From Leptodactylus fallax (Eukaryota > Chordata > Amphibia > Anura > Leptodactylidae), in NCBI GenBank assembly GCA_947044405.1, contig CAMRHE010000206.1:558001-622000 (forward strand): DNA of 64,000 nucleotides, given 5' to 3'. This document shows positions 26,701-39,474 of this stretch, piece by piece (positions within the stretch are counted from its first letter, which is position 1; the number at the start of each line of letters is the position of its first letter). A model generated the notes under the pieces. It did no database searches. It worked only from the letters and a program-made list of their open reading frames with translations, and was not told where the DNA came from. The translations under genes and the position numbers were made by a program.

Positions 26701-29700
26701 AGTACACTGTCGACTTTCTAGCAGTATATAAAACCACACTTTCATGAGGACACGAAAGGTCCTCTTTAATAAACTCAGCATACTCAGCATTTCTGTATAC
26801 TTGTAACCCTATCAATAAAACCTGACCTGCTGCTGTTTAGCCTGGTTTTGATAAAACAGACATGTGTCCTTTGACCCCAGCAAAGGCTATCCTCAGCATA
26901 ATCTCTGTATAATTTGGTATTATATTTCCATTATGTAAATTTTAAGTGATGAATTATTAGTTTTTTTTATCAGTATTATTGTGACAAAATAATTATTCCT
27001 TTTTAACAGTATATGTAGGAACAGGACTTGGGTGTGCGACAGTGATTCTGAAATGGGTATATGTACACTGTATGGAGAAGGTCACTATATCACCTTTGAC
27101 AATAAACGCTACACAATCAATGGAAATTGTGAATATACATTGGTTCAGGTACAGTGTGAGATATACAATATAAAGAGCCAGTGATAACATTAAGATTCTT
27201 GCGTTTATCTTACATGCTATCCTGTATCCTCATTTAGGATTACTGTGATATTGATAATCTATGGAAAGGAACATTTAAAGTCATCTCAGAAAACATCCCT
27301 TGTGGGACAACGGGAACTTCTTGCTCAAAGGCTATCACAGTGTATCTTGGGGTATGTACTATATTGTTTCCATGAATGGTACAGGTGTACATATTTTTCC
27401 TATATAATGGAAAAATAAAGATATCACTTTATTATTATTTATGAATTACAAGTTTTTGTTATCCTGTGCTATGTGACACCATTGAAATTAGGCAATGAAA
27501 AGAACTGATAGTGCAGCTTAGTAAAGAGGTCGCCTCATGGCAAGGGGGCAGTATTATGGTCTGAAAAGATATGCTCAAGTCCCAATGCATATATAGATGT
27601 TTTCCCCCTTAACTGTCCAGATACTGTATGTGTATCACAAGGTAAGCAGCTTTACTAAAGACAAAATGGTTTGTGACAAACTTTGTGACGCAAGGATCAT
27701 ACTAGCATCGCTTAGCCATGGTTCGGGTCCCCCGACAGACCCAAACAACGCTAGTGTGAACCTAGCTTCACTTATCCATTGTTTGGGTCTATCGAGGGAT
27801 CCAAACAACAAAGAGGTGGACTGCTAAATCAGTTATTACACATGGAGCCTGGTGGACCCCATTGAGTATAATGGGGTCTGTTGGGTGTCTGTTGTTATTA
27901 AACTGAAGTCGACCTCTGTGCAGGACTTCATTCTCTGATTGATTTTCAGCGGCCACTGTGAAGAGACTCTGGCGCAGAGGTGAACGTAGCCTTAGTATGT
28001 CATGATATTGTGTAGACAAATTGGAATTCTAACCAAATTTCATCAGCTAAGTATGGATACATCCATATATCAAATTCTCAATTCCCTTATCCAGCACCCC
28101 CCGACCCCTTCTGATCCAAGAACAATAGTACAATGAAATACACACCTATTATTTCCAGTGACCCACAGTTGACATGTCCAATGAATGTGATTGTATACTT
28201 TGACATCTCCATCATCCACTCCATCTTGGTACCATAACAGTATCATCCTGCTGCTACCTTTAATATTGTTCGGTGTTCCCAAATATTGTGTCATACATAG
28301 TGACCTCAGAAATAATTTTGCCCAGAAAATAGTGCCCATTTAGTAATAATGCTCCCCTAGTATGTCCAATCTGTAACAGGGCCCAATTGTAATAATGCTC
28401 CCCCCTATTTTTAATAGTGCTCCTCCAGTGTGCCCTATTAGTATTTGTGCCTTCCATGGTGTCCCCATTAGTAATAGTGTCTCCATAGTAATAAAACCCT
28501 ATTAGTAATAGTGCTCTAATAGTTCCTTATAGAGAACAGAACTGTCTGATTCCTGCTCCATTCTCTGTGTATCTCTCTGTGCTGAAAACACAGGTTGAAA
28601 ATCCCCTTTAATTAATATTTTTTGGTAAATGGAAATTGTTGTCTCACCATTGTTTGACATTGTATGTTCTTTAATTTTTCTATTTAGGGCCATAAACTTA
28701 TTCTGGCAGATGGAGGCTTGGAGGTTTTGGAAAGATTGAGCAAAGTTGAGATTCCTTACAAGACGCGTAGCATGGGCTTATTTCTAATTATCGAGGCCAG
28801 GAATGGACTTGTTTTAGTGTGGGACCGAAAGACAAGCATTTATATCCGTCTAAGCACAAACTTTAAGGTAGCTTCTAAACATTACTTGGAATTTAGTATG
28901 AAAGCAGTGTTTGCATATAAGCTGTTATCCTATTAAAAACCTTATTACAATAAAACATTTTGTGAAAATGAACATGCATTAATAATTACACGATACAATG
29001 ATATTTTACTAATATCACTACTTAATAATCTTAATTAAAATAAAGTAATTAAATGATACATATAGACATTTCTTAAAGCATAACTAAACTTTTGGACAAC
29101 TTTTGATTTCTGGTAGTATTAGTATCATTAATAAATTTTGTAATATACTTTGTTAACAAATTTTGGATCATTTCTGTGAAATCCTGAATTTTTCACTCTT
29201 TCTCTTGTTTCAGTATTGAGAGCTTTTCCTGCCTCTCACTTAATGTTACTGTGTATGGGGTACGGGGCTGTGTAACATGTACAGAAAATGAGGGGAGGGT
29301 CACTTCAAACAGTTATACAGTGGGGAAAAAAAGTATTTAGTCAGCCACCAATTGTGCAAGTTCTCCCACTTAAAAAGATGAGGCCGGCCTGTAATTGTCA
29401 TCATAGGTAGACCTCAACTATGAGAGACAAAATGAGAAAACAAATCCAGAAAATCACATTGTTTGATTTTTAGAGAAATTATTTGCAAATTATGGTGGAA
29501 AATAAGTATTTGGTCACCTACACACAAGCAAGATTTCTGGCTCTTACAGACCTGTAACTTCTTCTTTAAGAGGCTCCTCTGTCCTCCACTCATTACCTGT
29601 AGTAATGGCACCTGTTTGACATTGTTATCAGTATAAAAGACACCTGTCCACAACCTCAAACAGTCACACTCCAAACTCCACTATGGGGAAGACCAAAGAG

Positions 29701-32700
29701 CTGTGGAAGGACACCAGAAACAAAATTGTAGACCTGCACCAGGCTGGGAAGACTGAATCTGCAATAGGCAAGCAACTTGGTGTGAAGAAATCAACTGTGG
29801 GAGCAATAATTAGAAAATGGAAGACATACAAGACCACTGATAATCTCCCTCAATCAGGGACTCCACGCAAGATCTCACTCCGTGGGGTCAAAATGATCAC
29901 AAGAACAGTGAGCAAAAATCCCAGACCCACACGGGGGGACCTAGTGAATGACCAGCAGAAAGCTGGGACTCACGTAACAAAGCCTACCGTCAGTAACACA
30001 CTACGCCGGCAGGGACTCAGATCCTGCAGTGCCAGATGTGTCCCCCTGCTTAAGCCAGTACATATCCGGGCGCGTCTGAAGTTTGCTAGAGAGCATTTGG
30101 ATGTTCCAGAAGAGTACTGGGAGAATGTCATATGGTCAGATGAAACCAAAGTAGAATTGTTTGGTAGAAACACAACTCGTCGTGTTTGGAGGAGGGTGAA
30201 TGCTGAGTTGCATCCAAAGAACACCATACCTACTGTGAAGCATGGGGGTGGCAACATCATGCTTTGGGGCTGTTTCTCTGCAAATGGACCAGAACGACTG
30301 ATCCATGCACATGAAAGAATGAATGGGGCCATGTATCGTGAGATTTTGAGTGCAAACCTCCTTCCATCAGCAAGGGCATTGAAGATGAAACGTGGCTGGG
30401 TCTTTCAGCATGATATTGATCCCAAGCACATTGCCAGGGCAATGAAGGAGTGGCTTCGTAAGAAACACTTCAAGGTCCTGGAGTGGCCTAGCCAGTCTCC
30501 AGATCTCAACCCCATAGAGAACCTTTGGAGGGAGTTGAAAGTCCATGTCGCCCAGCGACAGCCCCAAAACATCACTGCTCTAGAGGAGATCTGCATGGAG
30601 GAATGGGCCAACATACCAGCAACAGTGTGTGCCAACCTTGTGAAGACTTACAGAAAACATCTGACCTCTGTCATTGCCAACAAAGGATATATAACAAAGT
30701 ATTGAGATGAACTTTTGTTATTGACCAAATACTTATTTTCCACCATAATTTGCAAATAAAGTCATTAAAAAACAGACAATGTGATTTTCTGGATTTGTTT
30801 TCTCATTTTGTCTCTCATAGTTGAGGTCTACCTATGATGTCAATTACAGGGCGGCCTCATCTTTTTAAGTGTGAAAACTTGCACAATTGGTGGTTGACTA
30901 AATACTTTTTTTCCCCACTGTATCTTGGACATTATAAAACATACAAACTTGCTTTTTGTGTCATGTGAAAGAGAAGATTATCTTCTTTCATGTGGCACTA
31001 AGTTTGCAGTAATATCTAAATTATTGCTATAGATATCACTGTTTAAAAACACAGTCGGGATTGGGATTTTTATATCATATCTATATATATTATACAGATA
31101 CATATAAATATCTTAATTCCAATTGTGTTTTCAACCAGTAATATCTGGAAATAATTTAGATAGTATTGCAGCCTCTTTCTCCTCTTTCATATGACATATG
31201 ATATATACTATTTAGACCTTTCAGCTACATGTTTACAAGCTGCAAATAAACCCGATATACAATAATCTGATCCTACAGTCAAATCCTTCTATTTGTCCCC
31301 TAATTCTTGATAACTTTTTGAATGGCACCAGGGGCATTGATGTCTGTGTTAGACACATTTTCATAGTAATTGTATACTTGGTACTGTATATATAATGGAC
31401 ACTAAAACTTGGAAGAATTTTTACACAGGAGGTTTATAAGTGTACTAAAGTATAATCTGGGAAACTTTCATATGAAGCTTTTTCACTGCAGATTACAGTT
31501 ACTGAATGGGTGCAACTTATTATAATTTTGATCTAAGGCATTTATGGAAAATCCACAGATGCCACCTATTAGATCTACATATCTCTGAAAGGTGGAACCC
31601 CAATATACCCTGCTATGTTCCAGTGTAAAAGGAGAGAAGGCTGTGCCCATTTGCCTCTCGCAATTCACTTTTATCTGTTTGGCTTTATTTGGAATCCAAA
31701 GTAAAAGTAAAATGAGAGAGTCACACATGTACGCCCATCTCTCCATTCGCAGCAGTCATGACCATGGTGATAAGCCATAAATGTCTGTCTATCACTGTAA
31801 TGTGCTCTTTCATGTGGTGGAAGCACTTGAAAATGCTTCGGAGAGCTGGTAGACTCTCTATGCATTATATTTTATTTTTTAATTGCATATTTTTATGTGA
31901 TCCTTGAAAAACCATAGATGTCATATGTGACCATAGATATCATAAGTGACCATGAGCTAAAAGGCTATATCCACAGGATATACTATAAATGTAAATATCT
32001 CAGGATATGTTGAGTCAAAAGATATGAAAATACACATTTGTATGTCTTGCTTATGAGAAATGACATGTGTTCCTATTCTGAACATGTACATTAACCTATG
32101 AATTTATTAACTAGGGGAAAGTATGTGGCCTTTGTGGAAACTTTGATGGAAATGGGAACAATGATTTTACCACAAGGAGTCAATTTGTAGTAGAAGATGT
32201 GAAAGAGTTTAGAGATAGTTGGAAGCTGTCCCCCTACTGCCCAGAAGTCTACATATCCAAGGATCCTTGTGTTGTCAATCAGCATCGGTTTTCCTGGGCA
32301 CAGAGAATGTGCAACATTATTCTCAGCCATGTATTTATATCTTGCCACAGTGAGGTAATATGCTAAGAGGTTATATTATTTTCACATGCCTAGCTTACTT
32401 TAACTTTATTCTAATTCCATAACAATTCTATTACAGGTTGACCCTGAGAAATATTATGAGGCTTGTATAAAAGACACATGTGCTTGTGATATGGGAGGGG
32501 ATTGCGACTGCTACTGTACTGCAGTCTCAGCTTATGCTCAAGCTTGTAGTGAAGCCTGTGTGTGTATTGAGTGGAGATCTCCAACTGTCTGCCGTGAGTA
32601 GATCTGTAAGAAAATGGGTTTGTCATCCTATGAATTAATATATACTAATAATCCTATAATTGAGATGTTTTACACCATTGCTATATAGGCTGGGTTCACA

Positions 32701-35700
32701 CCTACGCCTGGTTTCCGTTCGGAGATTCTGTTCCCCATTCTGCTTGAAAAATGTGGAGAGAAAAGTCCTGCAAGCAGCCCTTTTCTCTCCTCATTTTTCA
32801 TGCTTCCATTCCTGCTTCCAGCCCTATGTTGTAGAGCACATTACACTGGTAAATATCATTCTTTTGTTATGTATATCACTTTTGTAGATTTGGAGATTTT
32901 TGAAGTCTTATGCAAATGAGACACTTGGTGCACTCGGGGGTGGACCTTTGGCTTCCTGGAGCACTGCTCTTGACACTCATATCTCTACTATTTGCACCAT
33001 CCTATGTATGTCGTGGGAGATGATTATCCCACTGCTATGACATCACCCAACCTACCTGAGCAACAAGAGCAGAGCACTGCCCACCCCCAGTGCACCAATA
33101 GCCTTGTTTGTATAAGTCTTCAAATTTGTGTATTTCCAAATCTACAAAAGTGACATACATAACAAAAGTATGATGTTTATCACTGTAATGTGCTCTGCAA
33201 TGTGACAGTGATAGCTGAATATGTTTGGAGGAGCTGGTAGACTCCCTTTAATGTGTCTTAAGTACTCTATGACAAGCCAACACTGTCCAGACACATGAAG
33301 CGAATGTTGTCATAGATACTGGAGTAGAACGCCTGCTAGTTGTTGCAGCCTATGGTAACTTATAGTAACATTATATAGTAACATATAGTAACACTTATAC
33401 TTTGTCTATAATATTTTTTTCTTTTTTGCACGTATCAGCTCTTTTTTGCGATTTCTACAATAAAGAAGGTGAGTGCAGGTGGCACTATAAGCCCTGTGGC
33501 GCTCATTGCATGAAAAACTGCCAGAATCCAAATGGCTTATGTATGCCTCACCTGAAAGGTTTAGAAGGTAAGATCCATTACCTTGTTATGTCCAGTCATT
33601 TGGAATATTCTAATCAATAGCGTGTAATATATATGGACAATTCTGATGAGAATATAGGTTCTTAAGGGTACTGTTTCTCATTGTGGAGACCATCAGCTTT
33701 CATCTCCTTTATGATTTCTTTTGATGGTTACAAGTCTGTGCTTGCCTCTGCCCTCTGCTTTGGTGCACTGGAAAGAAACAGAAGATTTATGATACACAGG
33801 ATTTCACTGTCAGAAAAATATTCTGTATGGGGTAGAAATGGTAAAAAAAAATGCAATTCTACCATTTTCTTACCTTTTGTTTCTGCATTCACTGTGTGAT
33901 AAAAATTACAGTAAAATGAAGTTACAGATGTTGCATTTGTTAAGGAAACATTGGTGTGGTTGGTCCATAATGTGCTAAGAATCCTTGGCATTCAGGATAC
34001 TTATGAGGCAGGAGTAAGTCATTTCAAATAGCCATATCTCATACCACTACCTACAGCGGTTCTGGTGTCATATGAGAACTGATATTCTTAGCTTTTAGAT
34101 GCTATCAGGATCGTAGTTCTATGTCAAAACTGGAAATGTCCACAATTGAAAACAAAGTTGGGGTGTTCATGTTGCATATAAAGCTCCCATTCCCAACTTT
34201 GTCTTCTGGTGATATCTCTAGTTTTGGCATAGCTAGAAATGTGGCATACTTTTTGCTTTTATATCACACCAGAATCACTGTATTAGGTGGTATAAAACTG
34301 GAGATACGGCTATTTGAAATGACTCCCACACAGCCTCAGCCTCTTTCTACAGTATAAGGAAATGTTCCTTAGGTGACTGCTACATCTGTACCATTATTCT
34401 GTTCATCAGTACAGTTATAGCAATGTCAACTTCATATAGTTTTTGTTATGTTTTGATACATTTAAAAAAGTTAAAAAATATGAAAAGAAATTTGTTGCAT
34501 TACCATATTCTGTCACCCATAACTCTTATATATTCACTAGAACAAGGCATTTTTGGATGTGGCAATACCTGATATTTTTTGTGTATTATTAGTATTGCCA
34601 TCTATGGTAAAATCACTAAGATAGGTTAGGAGATGGCCCCCTTATCTTAAAATAACTTTTCAGGTGCCAAAGTCACATTTGCCCATAGCATCTGAGAAGC
34701 TAATTGTCTGTGGTCTGAGATTTCTCCTATTTACTTTAATAATAATTAGGAAAGCCACAAAAGTGTGCATTACTCTGTATATATCTCTACTATCAAGTTA
34801 AAGGAGTTGTCTGAGATAAAATGATATTTTTACCCTAAGCTAAACACCCTCCCCTCGCCTAATTTCTAAATTACTTTACCAAAAATGTATATTTACCTAG
34901 ATCGCCGGGGCGGTCATGTGACTGACCCAGGCACATTTTCTGATTTTCTGGTGACGTTCCATTTCCCCGTTTCCATCACCAATACTAGTCCATCATACTT
35001 ACCTGTCTTCCTATCTGGATCTTCTGGCCACGGAACAGCTCTTCTTTCAGGGGGACTGGCTCCTCCACTTCTTGGATGTCGGCACTGCGGCTCTATTGTG
35101 CAGGCACTGGCAGACATCAAGAGAAGAAGGAGCTGGCAGTGATCTCCTGAGGCCAGAAGATTAAGACAGGAAGACAGGTAAGTATGATGGGGTGCGGGGG
35201 TGGGCTGAGTTAGTTAGGAAGGACTAGTAGTGGGTGGGCTAGCTAGGGAAACAGGGAGGAGGTGTGAGGGAGTGAGAGAGAGAGGGGGAGGGAGTGAGAG
35301 GGGAATGTAGTGTGAGTCAGCCCTGATTGAAGAACAATGGATCATGGTAATTGTAGGATAAACAAACAGGAAGTTACACCATGTAAAAAAATGCAGAGGA
35401 TGCCAGGAGCTCCCAGAGAATCCCAGAACTCACTCAAAACACTGCTAAAGGTATTTGGGTGCACTTATTAGCCCTTTAATATCACTAACTGACCTTTTCT
35501 TAAAAAAAAAAAAAAAAAAATTTTTGCCCGGAAAACCCCTTTAAATGTTTTACTTTGTTATTACAATTAGATATCATATTATGTCTTATAGGCTGTTACC
35601 CCAAGTGTCCTGAAGATAAACCTTACTTTAATGAAGATGATATGCAGTGTGTGTCCCAGTGCGGCTGCTTAGACAAAGAAGAAAATTACTACTGGCTTGG

Positions 35701-38700
35701 AGAAAAGGTTGAATCCTGCAATGTCTGTGAAATCTGGTAAAGTGTTTTGTCATAGTTACTTAGTGAGTATGTTTGAAAAAGATAGCATAATGTCCAACAA
35801 GGTCAAGGAGTCATAGAGGATGTGAATGAAGGGAAGGCACATGACTGTTTCCCACTTTCGATCCAGAAGATGGTAGAGAATCATGTCCTAAAAAGGTCCC
35901 TCCTGATCTCAAATTTCAAGCTCAGCTTGATAGCTCTTATGGTAAAGAAATGTCACCTCTGGAGATGGAACCTTTTTTTTTCCAGATGGAGAGATAATGC
36001 CCCATTGACTCTTGAGGGAAAGTTAAACATGTATCTCTTTATATATCTAAATAAATCTAATCTTTTAATCTTTCTAAATTAACCAAAATCCCTTAAACCA
36101 GTTTAGTTGCTCTATATTGTGCTTTTTTTTCTGATCCCAGGATACCCTAGCCATGAAATATTAAATAATATGTGATCCAGCTATTTATGATATGTGACCA
36201 ACCTCTTCCCTTCACTGGCTACCCATTGCTCAGCAAATAGTTTAAAATTCTAATGCTGATATACAAAACCTTCCACAACCTGTCCCCTCTGACCTAATCT
36301 CCCGCTACCTACCCACATGTAATCTTCAATTCTCTCAAGACCTCCTCCTCCACTCTGTTCTTATCTGCTCTTCACACAATCACCTCCAAGATTTTTCATG
36401 TGTATCCCCTTTACTCTAGGACTCACTACTATGATACATAAGACTGTCCCCAACAATCACTATCTTCAAGAGCATCCTGAAGCCTCATCTCTTTTGGAAA
36501 GCCTACAACCTTCAATAACCCTGCTGCCACCATACCACAATCTGACCTGCTTCTACCCTCACCCACTGTCTACCCCCCTTCCCTCATAGATAGTAATAGG
36601 GTCTCAGGGTCAGGGCCCTCTATACACTGTACCAGTTTTCCACTATGTTAGTTTTGTACTTGTTTTGTCAATTTTGTGTTTTGTATGCAAATCCTCCAAT
36701 GTGCATCACCATGGAATTAATGGTGCTCTAAAAAGAAATAATAATCTACAATTACACCTAGACACAACAAGTGATGTTCCAAGTTTTATGCCACTAGGAC
36801 AAATAATAGTAGATTATTAGTACTGGATGGATATCTTTAGCTTTATCCACGTTGAACTTCATTTGCCAATTGACTACCCAAAGCCTCAGTGTGCCCAAGT
36901 CAACTTGTAAACAATGTACAGTACTTACATAGGCTGCACTATACTACATAGCTTGCTATCTTCTGCAAAATATAGACAGTGCTATTAATCCCATCTTCTA
37001 TAGCATTTATAAATACATTAAATAATAGCAAACCTGAACGTCGATTCACAACACTTATAACCAGGGACCAGTGTAAGTAGAAATCTTTGACCACAACTCT
37101 AAGTATACAGTCATTCCACTAGTTTTCAATCCAAGCACAAACCCTGTTCTCAAAAACCAATAGACTTTACATATTTTACCCATTAAACATATGAGAAGGA
37201 CAGCGCTAAATACATTTACAAAGTCCAAAAACACTGCCCAGACTTATCTAGGTGTAACAGCAATATGATTACAGCATATCACATAATACACATTCATTTT
37301 CAGAAATGTACATTTTTGATGGTCAACTTTGTCTGCTTTGGTGTGATGACACCACCTGCTGTGCTGAATACCCATTGTGACATTACTGGACAAGATAGTA
37401 ACCCACAGCAAACTGGGCCAGTTCCTACCACTAGTTTAATCTGCTGCTCCAGAAGTCAATGGCTCAGTTCAGGTATTTCTGAACCTGGTTTTTCAAGAAG
37501 AGCCACTCAAGAAGAGCCACTGTAGATGATAAATCAACAGGTTCATCATATAGTAGAAACTTTATCAGCTTCTGCTACAACTGCTTTTAGCGGCAACATT
37601 GGCAACGGTGGTGGAGCTGTGAGTGGAGGCCTATGTGACTGGCAGGCTTCTTTGGTGACCTGGCTGCAGAGCACTTCCTTGTAATATGCCAATTTTGACT
37701 TTATTTTAGAAGCAGGAAAAAAATTCCCCCATTTTCACTTTATGGTGAGGATCGAAAGCATGGCAATTCATTAGTGATCCCTTTGCTTGATGATAACAAT
37801 ATTCCTGTCAGCATACAAGCGACAAAGCATGTATCTTGCCATGCTCAACAGCATGTCCTAGGAACCAGTTTGGTTCTCTGTTCCATACTGCCATAGTTGG
37901 TTTTGTCAAAATCATCATCATCATTACCCTGAACCCTACAATAAGGATCCTCCTCTACATCTCCTGTTTCTCCTCCTTCTCAAGTATAGGAGTCAGACGC
38001 ACCATTTTCCTCATCCTTCTCAATTTTCACCTTCTTCTAAATTGTCTCCAGTACCTAAAATATCTCTATCTGTTAACAGCATTTTACACCACCATCATAT
38101 CACCTAGACTAGCCTTTGACTTAGCCCTCACATTGAAACCTCACAAACTATTTAACCTTACCCTACTCAGATGTAACTTTAGGTATTAGGTACATCATTG
38201 ACACAACCATGGCAGTCTGTCACCAGGGCAAGCTTCTTTGAATAACATTATTTAATGGATGCAAAACTATGTGGCCTCCAGCTTGGTACCTTACATATTG
38301 TTTAATCAGATGAGCAGAATACTGATGGGGTGTGAGATAAAAGGAAAGGAAATATCTAGATGATGAGTTCTGTCTAATAATGGCAAAGAGAATGCATCTT
38401 GGGCTCTATATTAACTTAGAAGAAATGGATTTATGCATTATAAAGATAATTTTGACTCAAAAGTTTAACATCTTGTTAAATTGTTATGGTTTTGTATTTC
38501 TTCATATATTCCATGTATTTTTTTCAGCATTTGCACTTCAAACGGGATTATATGTCATTATGATTCGAAGGGTATGTTGTAATCAAATAATTAATATAAA
38601 ATGTAATAAAATGTTATATTCAGGAAACAGGTCTTATAAATGCCCACGTTTCTCCAAAAATAAGACAGGGTCTTATATTATTATTTTTTTCTCCGAAAAA

Positions 38701-39422
38701 AGGGCTAGGGCTTATTTTTGGGGTAAATCTTATTTTTTGGGCACTGGAGTGAATCAGAATCTTTTCTGATTCGCTGCAGACAAATTTTGTAAAATGGTTA
38801 GGGTTAGTGACCTAACCATAACTTACATTCACAATTGATGGTGCAGTGTCAGTGTATCTTAAACAAGCTTACTGGCACTCTCTCTCTCTCTAAACACTTT
38901 GTGTGGCAGTGGCATCGTGCCCTCTCTATCTCCTATCCTTTACGCTCTCCTTTACGCTAAGGGGGAGGTGCTGTAGTGATTGTGTTTGTGGGAGCGAGCA
39001 GGGTTGGCACCTGACGTCTGGTCACGTAGGAAGCCAAGCTCACAGCATAGTAGTAGCCTGGGGCCGGAACTCAGGAGGTGGCACTCGGAAGATGGATTTT
39101 TCGAAGCAGGAGGTGAAATTTTGCCCTGCTATGGCTGGAGGTAATGGGGCACTTGTCAAGGACGGTTGGGAGCTAGGGTATGCCTATTCTCCGTTTCCAT
39201 GACATCACATGACATAATCTAGTGCTGGAGGCGCTGACTATAACTAGGGCTTATTATTTGGAGTAGGGCTTATATTTCAAGCCTACTCCAAAATCCCTGC
39301 AAAATCAAGCTAGGGCTTATTTTCGGGGTAGGGCTTATTTTCGGAGTAGGGCTTATTTTTGGTGAAACATGGTACATATAGATGTAGACATCTATATGAT
39401 TACTCTATAATTACATATATAA

Positions 39423-39474
<52 letters not shown>

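Noticed and set aside
28325..28515. CRISPR-like or satellite array
   Set aside because: The copies are degenerate and have no constant repeat plus unique spacer pattern. It is a decayed minisatellite in a eukaryotic intron.
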